Source of the DNA: CAYJPV01 sp964396055
Lineage (GTDB): Bacteria > Acidobacteriota > Vicinamibacteria > Vicinamibacterales > JAKQTR01
NCBI GenBank assembly: GCA_964396055.1
Contig: CAYNDV010000008.1
Span: forward strand, 1-62,229
Reading direction: 5' to 3'
Length of the DNA stretch: 62,229 nt
Positions 32,277 through 41,655 of the stretch are shown here, piece by piece. The notes under the pieces were generated by a model. That model was given only the letters and a program-made list of their open reading frames with translations. It was not told the origin of the DNA and did no database searches. The position numbers and the translations under genes are program-made. Every line of letters begins with the position of its first letter. Position 1 is the first letter of the stretch.

Positions 32277-33530
32277 TCAGGCCCCGGGGGCTGCGGGCCC
32301 CTCACCCGTCCGGGCGTCGGGAGCCGCGCCCGGCCTGGGCAGGAGGGCCACGGCCACCGCGCCAGCCAGCGCGAGCCCGATCAGCACCGCGAATCCTGCG
32401 CCGTACCCGCCGGTCTGATCCCGCAGGTAGCCCACCAGCATCGGCACGGTGGCCTCGGCCACGCCGTCGGCCGTGAGGATAATGCCCATCAGGCGTCCCA
32501 TGACGCGCACGCCGAACAACTCCGCGGCCATGAGCGGGATGATCATGTAGTCGCCGCCGAGACCGATCCCGAAGATGATCGCGAAGGCCATCACGGCGCC
32601 CGGCACATGGACGCCGAAGAGAATCGGGATGGCTCCGGCGACCAGGAGGTAGATCAGCAGCATCACGTACTTCTTCGGGAAGCGGTCGGCCAGCCACCCC
32701 ATCAGCAGCCGCCCGACCAGGCTGCAGGCGAGCACGAGCGACGCCACGCCTGCGGCCTGCGCCTGCGTGAAGTGCTGGTCCAGGCTGAGGAACAGCTTGA
32801 GGTGCTGATTCGTGCCGCCCACCGCGCCAATCGAGCACATGCTGCCGATGGCCAGCAGGTAGAACGCCGGTGTCCGGAACACCCAGCCGAGCGGCGCCAG
32901 CGGCGCCGGGCCCGCGACGGCGGCGGCCGCCGCGTCCGGGGGGTGTTCCTGCACGAAGAACGCCATCGGGAAGGCCACCAGCACGATGAGGGCGCCCAGG
33001 CATGCGAGCGCCACGTGCCAGCCGTAGAGCTGGACGAGCCAGACCGAGAGCAGCGGCACGAGGGCGCCGCCCAGGCCGATGCCCACGTAGGCGAGGCCCA
33101 TCACCCGTCCGCGCGTCTTGTCGAACCAGCGCGTGAGCAGGACCTGGTTGGGCAACGGGCCGGCACACACGTACCCCAGGGCGTTGAACACGTAGAACAC
33201 GAAGAACAGCCACAGCACGCCGCCGGTGTAGCCGAGTCCCGCCACGGCGCCCCCGGCCATCAGGATGCCGGCCAGCATCAGCCGCCGGGGGCCGAACCGG
33301 TCCACGACCCACCCGGCCAGGAAGCCGAAGAGCGGCCCCACCAGCAGCTTGCTGATGGCGTTGCCCGAGGTCACCTGCGTGCGGGTCCACCCGAACTCGG
33401 TGACCATGAAATCGTAGTAGAACGGCAGGCCGTACAGGGCCAGGCCGACGATGGCGAACAGCGACAGGAAGGCGGTGGCCGCAACCTGGGTGCGGCGCAG
33501 AGTAGTGGCGGCGGCTGGCGGCGTCGTCAT
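32277..33530 (-). CDS. MFS transporter, OFA (oxalate/formate antiporter-like) family
   Basis: 417 residues, 12 membrane helices in two bundles. The loop 2-3 signature GWVVDRFGPRRLML and its repeat GWLADRFPKKYVML in the second half mark the major facilitator fold. The N-terminal YGLPFYYDFMVTEFGWTRTQVT and the RGRVMGLAYVGIGLGGALVPLL block are typical of the monocarboxylate/oxalate-formate group. A small organic anion is the probable substrate, consistent with the neighbouring citrate synthase and aminotransferase, but nothing fixes it. Confidence 0.85.
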   Translation of the reverse strand: MTTPPAAATTLRRTQVAATAFLSLFAIVGLALYGLPFYYDFMVTEFGWTRTQVTSGNAISKLLVGPLFGFLAGWVVDRFGPRRLMLAGILMAGGAVAGLGYTGGVLWLFFVFYVFNALGYVCAGPLPNQVLLTRWFDKTRGRVMGLAYVGIGLGGALVPLLSVWLVQLYGWHVALACLGALIVLVAFPMAFFVQEHPPDAAAAAVAGPAPLAPLGWVFRTPAFYLLAIGSMCSIGAVGGTNQHLKLFLSLDQHFTQAQAAGVASLVLACSLVGRLLMGWLADRFPKKYVMLLIYLLVAGAIPILFGVHVPGAVMAFAIIFGIGLGGDYMIIPLMAAELFGVRVMGRLMGIILTADGVAEATVPMLVGYLRDQTGGYGAGFAVLIGLALAGAVAVALLPRPGAAPDARTGEGPAAPGA

Positions 33531-33662
33531 GTGGCGCGGGCCCTCCGGGGCGGCTCATTATGCTGCATTTCTCCGCTTGACGACGCTGGTCTTGCGGTAT
33601 CATCGGGCGCGTCTCTGGATTTCTCCCGTCACTTCATCCCCCGTCGCAAGGAGACCAGCATC

Positions 33663-34991
33663 ATGTCCCTGAAAGAGACTCTGAAGCAGAAGATCGAAGA
33701 ATTCCGGCCGCGCACGACGCGGCTGACCAAGGAATTCGGCAAGATCGTCATCGACCAGGTCACGATCGACCAGGCCATCGGCGGTGCCCGTGACGTCCGC
33801 TGCCTGGTGACGGACATCTCGTATCTCGATCCGCAGGAAGGTATCCGCTTCCGCGGGAAGACGATCCCCGAGACCTTCGAGGCGCTGCCGAAGGCGCCGG
33901 GCTCCAAGTACCCGACGGTCGAGTCGTTCTGGTACTTCCTGCTGACCGGGGAGGTCCCCACGCAGGCGCAGGTCGACGAGGTGATGGCCGAGTGGAAGAC
34001 GCGTCAGGCCGTGCCCGAGTACGTCTTCGACGTGCTGCGCGCGCTCCCGCGGGACACCCACCCGATGACGATGCTCTCGATCGGGCTCCTCACGCTGCAG
34101 AAGGGCTCCAAGTTCCTGGCCTATTACAACTCGGGCAAGTTCAACAAGGGCGCGGCGTGGGAGTACGTCTACGAAGACGCCTCCGACCTGGTGGCGAAGA
34201 TCGCCATCGTCGCGGCCTTCATCTACAACCTGAAGTACAGGGGCGACAAGCAGGTCGGCATCGACCCGGCCCTCGACATGGGCGCGAACTTCGCCCACAT
34301 GATCGGCCAGAGCGAGGAATACAAGGACGTGGCCCGGATGTACTTCATCCTGCACTCGGACCACGAGTCGGGCAACGTCTCGGCGCACACCACGCACCTG
34401 GTGCACTCGGCGCTGTCGGACCCGTACTACGCGTACTCGGCGGGCCTGAACGGCCTGGCGGGGCCGCTGCACGGCCTGGCCAACCAGGAAGTGCTCGACT
34501 GGACGATGAAGTTCCAGGCGAAGTACTGCGCGGACCAGGAGCCCACGAAGGAGCTGATCACCAAGGCCCTGTGGGACACGCTGAACGCCGGCCAGGTCAT
34601 CCCGGGCTACGGCCACGCCGTGCTGCGCAAGACCGACCCGCGTTACATGTCGCAGCGTGAGTTCTGCCTCGGCACGCCGGGCCTGAAGGACGATCCCCTC
34701 TTCAAGCTCGTGTCGATGATCTTCGAGGTGGCGCCGGGCGTGTTGACCGAGCACGGCAAGACGAAGAACCCGTGGCCGAACGTGGACGCGCAGTCGGGCG
34801 TCATCCAGTGGTACTACGGCGTCAAGGAGTGGGACTACTACACGGTGCTGTTCGGCGTGGGCCGGGCCCTGGGCTGCATGGCCAACATCACGTGGGACCG
34901 CGGCCTCGGCTACGCCATCGAGCGGCCGAAGTCGGTCACGACGGCGATGCTCGAGAAGTGGGCCGCCGAAGGCGGCCGCAAGCTCGCCTAG
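33663..34991 (+). CDS. gltA: Citrate (Si)-synthase, eukaryotic-like type I
   Basis: 442 residues from ATG 33663, preceded by AAGGAGA. Catalytic His regions HSDHESGNVSAHT and PGYGHAVLRKTDPR, and the catalytic Asp in NVDAQSGV, are all present. Sequence style and length are those of the mitochondrial-type dimeric enzyme rather than the NADH-sensitive hexamer of E. coli. It condenses oxaloacetate and acetyl-CoA in the citric acid cycle. Monocistronic, with a hairpin after the stop, facing the convergent YpdA-like gene. Confidence 0.95.
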   Translation: MSLKETLKQKIEEFRPRTTRLTKEFGKIVIDQVTIDQAIGGARDVRCLVTDISYLDPQEGIRFRGKTIPETFEALPKAPGSKYPTVESFWYFLLTGEVPTQAQVDEVMAEWKTRQAVPEYVFDVLRALPRDTHPMTMLSIGLLTLQKGSKFLAYYNSGKFNKGAAWEYVYEDASDLVAKIAIVAAFIYNLKYRGDKQVGIDPALDMGANFAHMIGQSEEYKDVARMYFILHSDHESGNVSAHTTHLVHSALSDPYYAYSAGLNGLAGPLHGLANQEVLDWTMKFQAKYCADQEPTKELITKALWDTLNAGQVIPGYGHAVLRKTDPRYMSQREFCLGTPGLKDDPLFKLVSMIFEVAPGVLTEHGKTKNPWPNVDAQSGVIQWYYGVKEWDYYTVLFGVGRALGCMANITWDRGLGYAIERPKSVTTAMLEKWAAEGGRKLA

Positions 34992-35048
34992 GGGTCGGGA
35001 CGCTTGTAGTACCGAAGGCCTCGCGGCTCACGGATCTGTCATTCAAGG

Positions 35049-35081
35049 GGCTCGCCGACGTCATTCCAGAGTCGGCGAGCC
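35049..35081. terminator. Terminator-like hairpin between gltA and the YpdA-like gene
   Basis: Perfect 11-bp stem (GGCTCGCCGAC and GTCGGCGAGCC) with an 11-base loop, between convergent genes. No T-run on either side. Confidence 0.7.
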
Positions 35082-35100
35082 TCTTCGCACCTCTCCTGCG

Positions 35101-36105
35101 TTACTCCTGAGTCTTCCACGCGATGGCATCGAAGGCCACCGGTTCGGCGCCGCGGCCGGTGATATGCGCCACGATCTGCCGGGCATGGAAGCGGCCGTTC
35201 TCGATGAACCAGCGGCTCGTGTGCAGGCCGCCACAGACCGTTCCCGCCAGGTAGACGCCTGCCCGGTTGGTCTCGAAGGTCACGTCGTCGTAGACAGGCG
35301 TCCGGTATTCGTCTTGCCCGATGGCGACGCCCAGCGCCTCGATCAGGGCGTAGTCCGGCCGGTACCCCGTGAGCGCCAGCAGCCAGTCGTTCGCGATTTC
35401 ACGGCTCCCGTCAGGCGTGTGCAACACCACGGAGGCAGGCCGGATCTCGGTGACCGTGGTATTGAAGAACGCGGTGATGCTGCCTTCCTTGATCCGGTTC
35501 TCGAGGTCCGGCCGGATCCAGTACTTCACCTTCTCGGAGATCGCGGATCCGCGGACGATCATCGTGACCTGCGAGCCATGCCGGTAGCAGTCGAGGGCGG
35601 CCTTCGCTGCCGAGTTCTTTGCCCCGACGATGGCCACCTTCTGCCCGACGTAGGCGTAGGGTTCCCGGTAGTAGTGGGTCACGCTCGGCAGGTCTTCCCC
35701 TGGCACGCCGAGGAGGTTGGGGGCGTCGTAGAACCCGACGGCGACGATGACGTGCCGCGCCAGGTGCGCCCCCCGCGACGTCACGACCCTGAACCGGCCC
35801 CGCTCGCCCTCCACAGCCGTCACGCGCTCGTAGAGGCGCAGATCGAGGCCCTCGCGCGCGGCAACGGTCCGGTAGTACTCCAACCCCTCTTCGCGCGTGG
35901 GCTTGTACCCCTGCACGGGAAACGGGTGGCCGCCGATCTCGATGAGGTCCGGTGTCGAGAAGAACTCCATGCGCGCCGGATACCCGACGATGGAGTTCAC
36001 GAGCGCGCCCTTGTCGATGACGCGCGCGGTGAGGCCGGCGCGCTTCGCCTCGATGGCGCACGCCAGGCCCACCGGGCCGGCGCCGACGATCACGACATCG
36101 CACAC
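35101..36105 (-). CDS. YpdA-family FAD/NAD(P)-dependent disulfide reductase-like protein
   Basis: 334 residues if started at GTG 36105 (GGAGG eight bases upstream), which places the FAD motif VVIVGAGPVGLA at the N-terminus as usual. A second nucleotide motif VAIVGAKNSAAKAAL binds NAD(P)H. YpdA proteins reduce bacillithiol disulfide and lack the CxxC of thioredoxin reductase, as here; the conserved single Cys region AGTVCGGLHTSRWFIENGR is present. Whether this organism uses bacillithiol cannot be judged from the window. A longer frame (to 36168) lacks a good ribosome site. Confidence 0.82.
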   Translation of the reverse strand: MCDVVIVGAGPVGLACAIEAKRAGLTARVIDKGALVNSIVGYPARMEFFSTPDLIEIGGHPFPVQGYKPTREEGLEYYRTVAAREGLDLRLYERVTAVEGERGRFRVVTSRGAHLARHVIVAVGFYDAPNLLGVPGEDLPSVTHYYREPYAYVGQKVAIVGAKNSAAKAALDCYRHGSQVTMIVRGSAISEKVKYWIRPDLENRIKEGSITAFFNTTVTEIRPASVVLHTPDGSREIANDWLLALTGYRPDYALIEALGVAIGQDEYRTPVYDDVTFETNRAGVYLAGTVCGGLHTSRWFIENGRFHARQIVAHITGRGAEPVAFDAIAWKTQE

Positions 36106-36204
36106 AAGCAGATCCTCCAGGGTGGCCGGTCCTCGCCGCCACCCCCCAGCCCAGTCCACCTCGCCCACGGCTGCGACCGAGTCAGCCCGCGACGGGTCTC
36201 GCCC

Positions 36205-38988
36205 CTACTTCGCCGCTGACACCGGCTTCGCCCTGACGCCGTCGAAGGTGATCCGCACGGGCTGGATGGTTCCGTCCGCGTTGAAGCGCATCTCGTCGAT
36301 GCAGACCTCGCGGTGGTTGCCGTTGGTCGTCCCGAGCGGGCGACGATGATAGACGATATACCACGTGTCAGAGCCCGGCATCGGGATGACGGAGTGGTGC
36401 CCGGCGCCGGTGGCCACCGCCGGATCCTGCTGGAGGATCTTCCCGGCGCGCATGAACGGCCCCGTCGGGCTGTCGCCGATGGCGTACGCCACGCTGTAGT
36501 TCGGCCCGCCCCACCCGCCTTCGGACCACATCAGGTAGTACTTCCCGCCGCGCCTGAAGACGAAGGGCCCCTCGACGTAGTGCTCGGGGGTGATCGGCTT
36601 GAACACCTCGCCGTCGGGGAACGGCTCGAACCCCAGCAGGTCGGCCCTCAGCCGCGCGACGTTGCAGTGCTTCCAGCCGCCGTAATACAGATAGTGCCGG
36701 CCATCATCGTCGCGGAAGACAAAGGGGTCGATCGGCTGGGCGCCGTGGTGGAACCGGTCCACCAGCGGCCGCCCCAGGGCGTCGGCATACGGCCCCTCCG
36801 GACGATCGGCCACGGCGACGCCGATGCCCCCTTCTTCCTGGTCGCTCTGAATGTCGTTGGCCGCGAAGAAGAGGTAGTACTTCCCGTTGGCGCGGATGGC
36901 CGAGGGCGCCCACAGCGCGAACGCCGCCCAGGGAATGCGACTGATGTCGAGCACCCGCGGGTGTTTCGTCCAGTGAACGAGGTCCTTCGACGAGAAGGCA
37001 TCGAGGAACGTCTGCTTCAGGTACTGCGGGTTGATGGCCTGACGCTGCCGCGGCGTGAGCCGTGTCGTGTCGAGGGGCACCGGCGCCGGATAATCGTCGG
37101 ACCACGTCGGGAAGATCCAGTACCGATCGCCGTACACGATCGCTTCCGGATCCGCGTACCAGCCCTCGAACACCGGGTTGCCGGACAGGCCGCGGGCCTT
37201 GAGCGAGGGGTCGGGCTTCGGCGGCAGGGCCGGGCGCACCTCCAGCGTCACGGTCCCTGACACGTCGTCGGCAAGGCGCCAGTACGCGCCCTCCCGTGAG
37301 GCCGCCACCGGCTGGCCCCCGCGGTACACCGCGGAGAACCCGGACGGCGCAGGGATATCGACCCGCGCGCGCACGCCGGCGGGCAGCGCCAGCGTCATGA
37401 CGAACGTCTCGCCGCGGCGCCACTCGACACGGATCGGTCCCCGGGGCGTCGGCACCGTGCCGGCGGCGTGCGCCAGCATTCCTGGATGGGGGCGGATGCC
37501 GGCCCTGACCCATCCGGGCAAGAGCGCCCGGGCGCCGAGCACGTAGCGCGGCAACAGGTTGGCCGGCGCGGCGCCCCAGGCGTGGTTCCAGTCCTGGTTC
37601 GGCTTGTACTTCTGGTCCCACGCCTCCCACGTGATCGTGGTGCCGCTCTCGATCATGTGGCGCCAGCTGCGATCGGAGGCCGCCGTCATCAGTGCCAGCG
37701 CCTGCGCGTCGGCCCCGTGCTCGAACAGGCCCTCGAGCAGATACTGCGCGGCGTACACCGAACAGGCCATACCGCGCGACACGAGCCAGGCCGCGACCCT
37801 GCGGGCGTGCTCCGGCGGCACGAGACCGAACGCAAGGGGAAACAGGCTGGCATGCAGCGAGGCGTGGTCCGTGCCTTCGCCGTCGCGGTACACGCCGCGG
37901 ACCGGATCGAACAGCACGCGCTGGAACACCTCCCGGCCGGCCCGTTCCCGCGCGCGGTAGTCGGCGGCCTCGGCGTCGCGACCCAGGGCGGCGGCCAGAT
38001 CGGCCATGAGCGCGAGCGCTCGCAGGTGGAAGGCGTTCACCACGGTATTGACCGGCGTGAAGACGAACCCGTCCCGCTCCCCTGCCGGCCAGTCGACGAT
38101 GTCCTCGCGGGTGCGCTGCGCCTCGCCGCTCACCAGAAGACCGTCTTCGCGGGCACGGCCGAGCAGCAGTTTCGGCTTCAGCGCCTCGTACCGCGCCGCG
38201 AGCCACGCCGTGTCGCCCGTGTGCAGCCAGTCCGCGTGGGCGATGAAGATCATGTGGAACGCCCACTCGGTCGGCCACGTGGGGTTCGCCAGCAGGTGAT
38301 CGAACGTGTCGCGCGCCATCTGCACGTCGTGGTCCGTGGCGTAGTGGCTGAGCTGGTTCAGGTAGGCATCGGCCTCGTAGGGGATCCGCTCCCGGTCGCC
38401 GTCCACGTAGACGCCGGCAAACGTCGTCGCCTTGACGGAATAGCGGCACAACTCCCAGATCCGATCCAGCAGGTCGTCCGACGATTGAAACGCCGCGGCC
38501 TCATCGTCCCACGTGCTGGCGAAGGCGGCCTGCCGGCGGACGTGCTCAGCTCGGAGGTCGCCGGGCCAGCCCTCGATCTCGATCCAGCGGAAGGGCGTGA
38601 CGACGCCCCACTCGGGCGGCGTGAGGATGGCCGCCGGCTGGCGCGTATTGCGCGGGTCTGGAGGCGGTGCGGCCACGACGGGTTGGCTGCCGTCCAGGGA
38701 CACCTGGACCCTTGAGTACCGGACCGAGCCTGGCGGCGTGCGGTTCACACGCCCGGCCAGGAGGGCTTCGCCGAAGTGGACCGTGACGGTGCCGCTCGTC
38801 CCCGGGGGCGGAATCAGCCGGACGTTGCCGAAGGCCACGCGGCCGAAGTCCACGAGTACGACGCCGGCAGCGACCGTCGCAATCCGGACCGGCTCCTGGG
38901 GTACGAGGCGCACGGGCGCGGCGTCCAACGACAGCGCGGTGAGGCTGACGGCTGCGGCCCAGGCCGTGGCGACGCGCAGGACACGCAT
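36205..38988 (-). CDS. Secreted two-enzyme glycosidase: GH78-like alpha-L-rhamnosidase plus GH43
   Basis: 927 residues with a signal peptide (VATAWAAAVSLTALSLDA). Residues ~45-570 match GH78: an N-terminal beta region, an (alpha/alpha)6 barrel with VDGDRERIPYEADAY for the general acid, TWEAWDQKYKPNQDWNHAWGAAPANLLPRYVLG, and a C-terminal beta domain. Residues ~600-925 match a five-bladed GH43 fold with WYADPE (base), WAPSAI, PIDPFVFRDDDG (pKa modulator) and the acid Glu in VEGPFVFRRGGKYYLMWS. It would remove rhamnose and an arabinose/xylose-type sugar from plant or microbial polysaccharides, probably pectin side chains. It follows the C_GCAxxG_C_C gene by 24 bases. Confidence 0.88.
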   Translation of the reverse strand: MRVLRVATAWAAAVSLTALSLDAAPVRLVPQEPVRIATVAAGVVLVDFGRVAFGNVRLIPPPGTSGTVTVHFGEALLAGRVNRTPPGSVRYSRVQVSLDGSQPVVAAPPPDPRNTRQPAAILTPPEWGVVTPFRWIEIEGWPGDLRAEHVRRQAAFASTWDDEAAAFQSSDDLLDRIWELCRYSVKATTFAGVYVDGDRERIPYEADAYLNQLSHYATDHDVQMARDTFDHLLANPTWPTEWAFHMIFIAHADWLHTGDTAWLAARYEALKPKLLLGRAREDGLLVSGEAQRTREDIVDWPAGERDGFVFTPVNTVVNAFHLRALALMADLAAALGRDAEAADYRARERAGREVFQRVLFDPVRGVYRDGEGTDHASLHASLFPLAFGLVPPEHARRVAAWLVSRGMACSVYAAQYLLEGLFEHGADAQALALMTAASDRSWRHMIESGTTITWEAWDQKYKPNQDWNHAWGAAPANLLPRYVLGARALLPGWVRAGIRPHPGMLAHAAGTVPTPRGPIRVEWRRGETFVMTLALPAGVRARVDIPAPSGFSAVYRGGQPVAASREGAYWRLADDVSGTVTLEVRPALPPKPDPSLKARGLSGNPVFEGWYADPEAIVYGDRYWIFPTWSDDYPAPVPLDTTRLTPRQRQAINPQYLKQTFLDAFSSKDLVHWTKHPRVLDISRIPWAAFALWAPSAIRANGKYYLFFAANDIQSDQEEGGIGVAVADRPEGPYADALGRPLVDRFHHGAQPIDPFVFRDDDGRHYLYYGGWKHCNVARLRADLLGFEPFPDGEVFKPITPEHYVEGPFVFRRGGKYYLMWSEGGWGGPNYSVAYAIGDSPTGPFMRAGKILQQDPAVATGAGHHSVIPMPGSDTWYIVYHRRPLGTTNGNHREVCIDEMRFNADGTIQPVRITFDGVRAKPVSAAK

Positions 38989-39012
38989 CTCTGGTCTCCC
39001 TCTCGGGCGCGG

Positions 39013-39459
39013 CTACACGGTCGCCGTCGGCAGGTGGTCCTGGAGGAGCGTCGCCGCGTCGCGGACGAACCCCGTGCAGTCGGTCTTGAACGCGTTCCGG
39101 TCCCGCGCCGCCTGCAGGCCTTCCGGCGTGGAGATGTCGCACCCCAGCAGGTCCCGGCAGGTCACGGAGCCGTGGCGCGCCCGAAACGCCTGCGTGAAGG
39201 CAATCACGGCGTCCTGCGCGGTCTTGCGGCCGTCGGCCGTGCGGCAGTCCGGCCCGCACCACGCGAGGCCGAGCACCATGAACGCACCGGTCACGGCCCC
39301 GCACGTCTCCGCCATCTTCATGCCCCCGCCGAAGCCCGCCGCGAGGCGCACGGCGCGCTCTTCGTCGAGCCCGAACCTGGGGCCGAACGCCCCGAGCATC
39401 GCCTGCGAACAGGCGCACCCCTCGTCGAACAGCGCGACAGCCTTGTCGATGTCGGTCAC
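39013..39459 (-). CDS. C_GCAxxG_C_C family protein
   Basis: 148 residues from GTG 39459 with GGAG eight bases upstream. The defining cysteine pattern is present: GCACSQAML near the N-terminus, then ETCGAVTGA, WCGPDC, VTCRDLLGCD and TDCTGFV. The family is cytoplasmic and thought to bind a metal or redox cofactor; its reaction is not established. It sits just before the glycosidase gene, with no obvious functional link. Confidence 0.85.
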   Translation of the reverse strand: MTDIDKAVALFDEGCACSQAMLGAFGPRFGLDEERAVRLAAGFGGGMKMAETCGAVTGAFMVLGLAWCGPDCRTADGRKTAQDAVIAFTQAFRARHGSVTCRDLLGCDISTPEGLQAARDRNAFKTDCTGFVRDAATLLQDHLPTATV

Positions 39460-39526
39460 GGATGAGACTCCTGAGGGCGTTCCGAGCATACCGCATCCTC
39501 GCGGCAGTCCCGGGGGATCGCGCCGT

Positions 39527-40108
39527 CTACGTGGCCGCCCAGTCGATCCACTTCTCGACCTGCGGCGCCCGATAGGCGAGCATCGCGTCGAGCAGCGCGT
39601 CCGCCTCGCGCCCGACCATGATCATCGATCTGTACTCGCGCCGCACGAACCCCTCCTCCACCGTGTGGTCCAGGAAGCCGAGCAGCCGGTCGAAGTAGCC
39701 GTCCACGTTGAGGAGGGCGCAGGGTTTGGCGTGCAGGCCGAGCTGGCCCCACGTGAGGATCTCGAACAGTTCGTCGAGCGTGCCCCAGCCGCCGGGCAGG
39801 GCGATGAAGCCGTCGGCCAGGTCGGCCATGAGGGCCTTGCGCTCGTGCATGGACCCGACGACGCGGAGGTCGGAGACGCCGAGGTGACCGACCTCGCGGT
39901 CCAGCAGGGCCTGCGGGATCACCCCGATGACGTGCCCGCCCTCCGCGAGCACGGCATCCGCGAGGATGCCCATCAGGCCGACGCACCCGCCGCCGTAGAC
40001 CAGGCCCAGGTCGCGGGCAGCCAGCACGCGCCCGAGGCCAGCCGCCGCCTCGGCGTACACCGGCCTGTGGCCGGCGCTCGACCCGGTGAAGACACAGACA
40101 CGTTTCAC
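39527..40108 (-). CDS. LOG-family (TIGR00730) nucleotide phosphoribohydrolase
   Basis: 193 residues. Rossmann fold starting VCVFTGSSAG, with the family motif PGGWGTLDE and upstream GSMHERKALM, which bind the nucleotide phosphate and carry catalysis. LOG proteins release the base from AMP or cytokinin ribotides. In bacteria the role is often nucleotide salvage. Cytoplasmic; 48 bases after the GNAT gene in the leftward series. Confidence 0.9.
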   Translation of the reverse strand: MKRVCVFTGSSAGHRPVYAEAAAGLGRVLAARDLGLVYGGGCVGLMGILADAVLAEGGHVIGVIPQALLDREVGHLGVSDLRVVGSMHERKALMADLADGFIALPGGWGTLDELFEILTWGQLGLHAKPCALLNVDGYFDRLLGFLDHTVEEGFVRREYRSMIMVGREADALLDAMLAYRAPQVEKWIDWAAT

Positions 40109-40156
40109 GTACGCACTCCTGTCTCGCGGGAGCCACTGCCCGCGCGGCTCGTCGCT

Positions 40157-40702
40157 TCAGCCTCGCCGCGCGGCGCGCCACTCCTCCGCGGTGATCTCCC
40201 AGATCTCCGTGGCCGAGCGTCCCGACACGTAGTCGCGCTGGTCGGTGGCGACGAGGCGCATGTGCTGCTTCTCCGAGATCCGCCGCGAGGCCGCGTTGGC
40301 GGCGGCCTTGGGCGCGCGGAGCACGGGGAACTTCAGCACGTCGAACCAGTAGTCGGTGACGGCGACAGCGGCTTCGGTCATCAGGCCCCGGCCCTGCCAT
40401 GGACGGCCGATCCAGAACCCGCGGTTCTGGTCGTCGCCCGTCATCAGGCTGATGACGCCGATCAACTGGCCGGGTTCGTCTTTCAGGCGCAGGGACCAGT
40501 GCCAGGCTTCGCCGCGCGCCATCTGCGGCAGCGCGATGTCGCGCACAAAGGTGAGCGCCCCGTCCGCCGGGTACGGCCACGGAACGATGGCCGCCAGCAG
40601 CCGGACGATCTCCCACTGGGCGAACAGCGCCTGGATCGACGGGGCGTCGTCGAGGGTGAGCGGACGCAGCCACAGGCGGGGCGTCTCGAGCGTCGGCGTC
40701 AT
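40157..40702 (-). CDS. GNAT-family N-acetyltransferase (RimJ/RimL-like)
   Basis: 181 residues. Starts with the ETPRLWLRPLTLDDAPSIQALF segment typical of RimL-like enzymes. The acetyl-CoA-binding region is GFWIGRPWQGRGLMTEAAVAVTDYWF (motif A). The target amine, ribosomal or small molecule, is not evident. Directly downstream of the VOC gene (one base between stop and start), so translationally coupled. Confidence 0.87.
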   Translation of the reverse strand: MTPTLETPRLWLRPLTLDDAPSIQALFAQWEIVRLLAAIVPWPYPADGALTFVRDIALPQMARGEAWHWSLRLKDEPGQLIGVISLMTGDDQNRGFWIGRPWQGRGLMTEAAVAVTDYWFDVLKFPVLRAPKAAANAASRRISEKQHMRLVATDQRDYVSGRSATEIWEITAEEWRAARRG

Positions 40703-40703
40703 G

Positions 40704-41573
40704 TCAACGGGCGGACCGCAGCGTGTCGATGTCGAGCTTGCCCATGCCCATCAGCGCCTGGATGGCGGCCTGGCCATGCGGTCCACCCAGAATGTCGCGG
40801 AGGTCGGCCGGAACGATCTGCCAGGAGACGCCGAGGGGATCCTTGAGCCAGCCGCAGCGGCTCTCGGCACCGCCGCCGGCCGTGAGCCGGGACCAGTACC
40901 GATCGATCTCGGCCTGGGTGTCACAGTTGACGACGAACGAGACGGCCTCGTTGAATCCGAAGTGGTGCTCGCCGGGCCCGTCCATCACCATGAACTTCCG
41001 GCCGCCGAGGGCAAACTGCGCGTGCTTGACCGTGCCTTCCCGGCCGGGCTCGCCGGGGCCGTATCGCAGGATACCGTCGACGGGCGAATCCGGAAAGACA
41101 GAGGTATAGAGGTTGACGGCCTCCTCGCCGCGGCCGAAGACATCGCCGACGAACAGCAGGCACGGCGTCACCTTCTGCCCGACTTCCGCCACTGGTCCCA
41201 GCATCAACTGCCAGGTGAGGCCGAACCGATCGACACCCCAGCCGTACCGTTCGCTCCAGTCGTAGCGGCCGACGGGCATCATCACGCTGCCGCCGTCGGT
41301 GAGGGCGGCCCAGAGCGAGTCAAGTTCCCCGACGGACTCGCAGATGACGAACATGGAGATGGCCGGCGTGAATCGGAACTGCGGCCCGCCATTGAGGCCC
41401 ACCATCGGGCAGCCGTCGAGCTCGAACTCGACGGTGACCGGCGCGGGCGAGCCCCCGAACCGGTTGAGGTGCGTGATCGCGGAACGGTCGAACAGCGACA
41501 CGTAGAAGGCGGCGGCCTCTTCGGCCTTGCCGTCGAACCACAAACACGGGGTGATCGCGGGGGAGGCTGGCAT
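40704..41573 (-). CDS. Two-domain VOC (PhnB-like) protein
   Basis: 289 residues with two tandem vicinal-oxygen-chelate domains of the PhnB/3-demethylubiquinone type: PCLWFDGKAEEAAAFYVSLFDRS in the first half and PCLLFVGDVFGRGEEAVNLYTSVFPDS in the second. Each domain has conserved His/Glu positions for a metal. The reaction is unknown. A ribosome site (AAAGGA) precedes ATG 41573. Domain duplication gives the usual paired active-site cup in one chain. Confidence 0.88.
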   Translation of the reverse strand: MPASPAITPCLWFDGKAEEAAAFYVSLFDRSAITHLNRFGGSPAPVTVEFELDGCPMVGLNGGPQFRFTPAISMFVICESVGELDSLWAALTDGGSVMMPVGRYDWSERYGWGVDRFGLTWQLMLGPVAEVGQKVTPCLLFVGDVFGRGEEAVNLYTSVFPDSPVDGILRYGPGEPGREGTVKHAQFALGGRKFMVMDGPGEHHFGFNEAVSFVVNCDTQAEIDRYWSRLTAGGGAESRCGWLKDPLGVSWQIVPADLRDILGGPHGQAAIQALMGMGKLDIDTLRSAR

Positions 41574-41621
41574 GGGGCGGTCCTTTCACACGCGCAAGAT
41601 GCGCGCTGGTGTCGGGAGTTT

Positions 41622-41655
41622 GTCGGGGCCTGGTCCCGGGGGCATTCTAGCGCAC
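41622..41655. repeat. 34-bp repeat, copy 1
   Basis: 32 of 34 bases are shared with 42717-42750. It overlaps the last codons of the VanZ gene. On the minus strand it contains TAGAAT, a good -10 sequence, placed 49 bases or more before the VOC start. Confidence 0.85.
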
